Source of the DNA: GCA-020344555 sp964405925
GTDB taxonomy: Bacteria; Planctomycetota; Phycisphaerae; UBA1845
Reading direction: 5' to 3'
DNA length: 10,101 nucleotides
NCBI GenBank assembly: GCA_964405925.1
Contig: CAYOQG010000223.1
Span: forward strand, 1-10,101
Shown here: positions 7,493 to 10,101 of the stretch, one piece after another
Layout of the letters: every line of letters starts with the position of its first letter
How positions within the stretch are numbered: the first letter of the stretch is position 1
Translations under genes and position numbers: made by a program
Notes under the pieces: model-generated
Databases searched by the model: none
What the model was told of the DNA's origin: nothing
The model's input: the letters and a program-made list of their open reading frames with translations, nothing else

Positions 7493-7574
7493 AGGGCGTG
7501 TGCCCAGTCGGAATGCCACCTGCAAAGCCACGATGACTTTGCAGCGGCATCGATCAGGGCGGAGCCGGCGAGCC

Positions 7575-10101
7575 ATGGAAGCCACCATCACCGATCAAGT
7601 GGAAGAGTATTTCGATGTCCTCTTCGGCCGCATTTTCTCCAAACCGTTTCGGCCGCTGATCGCAGAGCACCGGAAACGTAGAGTCGTCCTCCGGCAGGTC
7701 GAGGACTCCGCCGATGCGGCCTCTCAATCGCTGGTTCGCCTTTTCGAGAACTTTCAGCTTTCGTCGACGCAGGTCGGTGACGTGCTCGGCGGCCTCGGTC
7801 AGCTTCAGGAGCGGATCACGACCGAGGACGTCGCCAACCCGAACCGTACGCCCGAATCGATTGTCGAAGAGCTGCTGGACGTTCTGCCATGCCCGGGGCC
7901 GGTTAAACAAGCCGGGCACGATGCCATCTACCGCGTCGCCCTTCACTCCGTTATCCAGGTGCTGACGCTGGTGGGTCCGGTGATGGCGGAGTGGCGAAGA
8001 CTCAATTTCTCCACCACGTTCGAGCTGCCGCGGCGCGTCGTTCGGCAACTCAACGAGATTACCTTCCAGCTCGGCGCTCGCACCCCGGAGGGTGAATCAG
8101 CGGAGGACGAACGGTATGAGCTGACCTACCGCGACTATTTGTTGCAGCGGTTTTATCGCGTCGAGGCTGGCACCGTTCGGATGACCACCAATCTGGACGT
8201 CGATCTCCGCGAGCTGTTCGTCATGCCGCAGGTGCGACGTCGTCCGGTCGCCAAAGCGAAGGATGACCAAACGCCGATGGATCTGGCCGCTCTGCTGGAC
8301 CTGGCTGGTGCCCGCAAGGTCTTTGGACGCACGCCGGGAATTGATGACGATCCTGGGAAGCCAACCAAGAGCACCGATGCCATTACCGCGCTAGAACAGG
8401 TGAGACAAAATACGCGGAACGTCATCGTCGGTCTGCCCGGGAGTGGCAAATCCACGTTTCTGGAATGGCTGCAACTGAAGATCGCCTCCGTCGATGTAGA
8501 GCTGGTTCTGGGCGGTGAGCAAGCGATCCCACTTTTGCTCCGTGTGCGTCAGCTTGACCCGAGAAACCTGCCACTGGGCAGCGCTTTGATTGAAAGAGCG
8601 ACGGCGAGTCACGATAGGGCAGCCTTGATGCCCGAGGGGTGGCTTGATCGGCAGATGAAGGCCGGGCGAGTGCTGGTCATGCTCGACGGCCTCGACGAGA
8701 CGGATACGGACCTGCGAGACGAATACGTCTTCCCCTGGCTGGTCAAACTCGTCGAGGACTATCCGGAATGTGCCTTTTTGGTCTCCTCACGCCCGGTGGG
8801 TTATCCCGCAGGTGCGCTGCGGAAGCTGAAGTTTGCCGAGTGTGATCTGATGGACTTCGACCAGGCGCGGATCAACGAGTACACCTGCCACTGGTGCACA
8901 GCCGTAAGGCTCGCCCGCAATGAGCCCGAGGACGAGGCCCGTAAGGAGGGCAAACGCGAGGGTGACGAGATCGTGGCGGGATTCAAAGAGAACGCCTACA
9001 TTCGCGACCTGGCCCGCAATCCGTTGATGCTCTCGGCTGTTTGTCTGGTCAACTACTTCGAGGGCGGCAAGCTCCCGGAAGATCGGGCGATGCTCTATCG
9101 CCTGTGCGTCGAGGGATTGTTACACCATTGGGACCAGCGGCGGGGGATCCAATCCGAGTTCAGCCTGGAAGAGAAAGTGCGGGTGTGTCGGGAGGTTGCC
9201 CTGGCCATGCAGCTCGATGACAAGGCCGAGTGCAAGGTTGACCAGGTACGTGAGACGTTTGCCGCCGTTCTCAATGACAAGGAGCGGGCCAAGAAGCTTC
9301 TCGAGCATACGCGGTACCGCACGGGGCTGCTGGTCGAGCGCCGGTCCGGTGTCTTCGCCTTCGCCCACCTTACCTTTCAGGAATACCTGGCTGCCAGGGC
9401 GGTCCACGAAGGGAACCAACTCGGAGTCGATCCCGAGCGGTTGGCCAAGGAGCATGACGACAGTCGCTGGCAGGAGGTGATTCCCCTGTACTGCGGTCTG
9501 GCACCAGCCCCGGGTGCCCGCGCCATGATCGAGCGAATGATTGCCCTGGAGGACACGCTTTCACTGAGCAGTGTTCTAACAGAAGCGTATCTCTCCTCGG
9601 GTGCGGAACTCACTGACGACCTGAATCTGCGTCGCCAGGTGATCCAACGAGTCGCCAGAGCGCCATGTTCGGTCGAGGGTGTGCTTCAGAGATTCCGCGC
9701 GGACGAAGTCGCCCCGATAGCGAACATGCAACTCGGAGGCATGAAGGCAAATCTAGCATTCAGCGAGGGTTACGCTTGGCTTGTACCCCGCCCGGATTGT
9801 CTCAACGTGGGGTCAGCACTAGCCAAGCTTGATCAATGGAAGACCTATAGTTCGTTTCAGCTAACCGAACTCGTATATCTTGTACACCGTTTTGCCTCGT
9901 GCAGAGCAGTGGATGAGCTTGTCCGGCATTCGGGGCTATATGCTGCGCCGGGGCCTACGCTCAGCTCCAGACTCAGATTTCAGACGCAGGCAGAGGTTGC
10001 CCTCCTTGCGATGCAGGGGCCGCCAGGGCAGAAGCACCGTGATCTGCCGGAAAGGGCGTTTCTCGATATACTGCGTGCGCTCGCACGGTTCGGGGCGGAG
10101 A
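7575..10101 (+). CDS. NACHT-domain STAND NTPase (NLR-like), 3' end outside window
   Basis: The frame is open from the ATG at 7575 to the right edge (842 residues seen). It is a STAND ATPase. Residues 1 to about 225 form a mostly helical region of no family I can name, ending in LDVDLRELFVMP (207-218), similar to the short segment often seen just before bacterial NACHT modules. The NACHT domain has Walker A GLPGSGKST (286-294, K292), Walker B VLVMLDGLDE with D371, D374 and E375, and a sensor-like FLVSSRPVGYP (R406). The helical part follows with NPLML (482-486) and LPEDRAMLYRLCVEGLL, then a winged-helix motif FAHLTFQEYLAAR (596-608). The remainder (about 610-842) is probably the start of a C-terminal sensor region without an obvious repeat. 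Some bacterial NACHT proteins are antiphage; others may be regulatory. The start is uncertain: an in-frame ATG at 7533 would add 14 Arg-rich residues, but GGAG at 7561-7564 favours 7575. Confidence 0.92.
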   Translation, partial: MEATITDQVEEYFDVLFGRIFSKPFRPLIAEHRKRRVVLRQVEDSADAASQSLVRLFENFQLSSTQVGDVLGGLGQLQERITTEDVANPNRTPESIVEELLDVLPCPGPVKQAGHDAIYRVALHSVIQVLTLVGPVMAEWRRLNFSTTFELPRRVVRQLNEITFQLGARTPEGESAEDERYELTYRDYLLQRFYRVEAGTVRMTTNLDVDLRELFVMPQVRRRPVAKAKDDQTPMDLAALLDLAGARKVFGRTPGIDDDPGKPTKSTDAITALEQVRQNTRNVIVGLPGSGKSTFLEWLQLKIASVDVELVLGGEQAIPLLLRVRQLDPRNLPLGSALIERATASHDRAALMPEGWLDRQMKAGRVLVMLDGLDETDTDLRDEYVFPWLVKLVEDYPECAFLVSSRPVGYPAGALRKLKFAECDLMDFDQARINEYTCHWCTAVRLARNEPEDEARKEGKREGDEIVAGFKENAYIRDLARNPLMLSAVCLVNYFEGGKLPEDRAMLYRLCVEGLLHHWDQRRGIQSEFSLEEKVRVCREVALAMQLDDKAECKVDQVRETFAAVLNDKERAKKLLEHTRYRTGLLVERRSGVFAFAHLTFQEYLAARAVHEGNQLGVDPERLAKEHDDSRWQEVIPLYCGLAPAPGARAMIERMIALEDTLSLSSVLTEAYLSSGAELTDDLNLRRQVIQRVARAPCSVEGVLQRFRADEVAPIANMQLGGMKANLAFSEGYAWLVPRPDCLNVGSALAKLDQWKTYSSFQLTELVYLVHRFASCRAVDELVRHSGLYAAPGPTLSSRLRFQTQAEVALLAMQGPPGQKHRDLPERAFLDILRALARFGAE

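Larger units (their letters stand above)
7279..7574. other. Intergenic region between protease and NACHT genes
   Basis: These 296 bases hold no supported gene. They contain a GC-rich stem-loop about 90 bases after the protease stop and a promoter-like element for the following gene. The separate promoter and the distance suggest that the two genes are transcribed independently. Confidence 0.55.

Noticed and set aside
7554..8048. A 164-codon minus-strand open frame opposite the N-terminal part of the NACHT gene
   Set aside because: It is antisense to a frame with clear protein character and has no family features of its own; GC-rich codon use produces such antisense frames.
1..10101. CRISPR array or long direct repeats
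   Set aside because: No regularly spaced repeats were seen; the only internal repetition noted is the paired dockerin-like motif and short hairpins.

Overview
The window looks like a chromosomal segment of a high-GC bacterium, most likely a member of the Planctomycetota (perhaps Phycisphaerae-like). This is inferred from the large secreted protein. It carries thrombospondin-type-3-like Asp/Asn motifs (DCNGNEIPD, NLNNVPDEC), a Planctomycetota-style Ig module, and a C-terminal dockerin-like pair of 'DFVDIS' calcium-loop repeats. I know this combination mainly from planctomycete genomes. No rRNA or tRNA gene is present to confirm it.

Layout. (1) Positions 1-634: one weakly supported minus-strand hypothetical ORF, then a short stretch with an ideal Shine-Dalgarno site and an ATG that meets a stop after two codons; this looks like degraded or rearranged sequence. 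(2) About 635-1950, minus strand: an IS110-family insertion sequence. Its DEDD RuvC-like transposase domain is intact, but the Transposase_20 domain breaks off early, so the copy is probably non-functional. The non-coding stretch upstream of the transposase is where IS110-group elements encode their bridge RNA. (3) About 1950-2388: intergenic DNA with a possible promoter and a stem just before a good ribosome binding site. (4) 2389-7278, plus strand: a 1629-residue secreted gingipain-like (peptidase C25) protease with a visible His/Cys dyad, a chain of beta-sandwich modules and a dockerin-like C-terminus. (5) 7279-7574: intergenic, with a 10-bp GC-rich stem-loop after the protease gene and a sigma70-like promoter (TTGCAC-N16-GATAAT) for the next gene. 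(6) 7575 to the right edge, plus strand: a NACHT-domain STAND NTPase, open to the end of the window (842 residues seen), with an uncharacterised N-terminal helical region. It resembles the NLR-like NACHT proteins, some of which defend bacteria against phage.

The three main genes do not form one pathway. The protease is a stand-alone exported enzyme. The NACHT protein has its own putative promoter and a role inside the cell. The IS110 remnant and the NACHT gene suggest an accessory, variable part of the genome. The best candidates for new biology are the N-terminal region of the NACHT protein and the role of the orphan dockerin-like tail on the giant protease.
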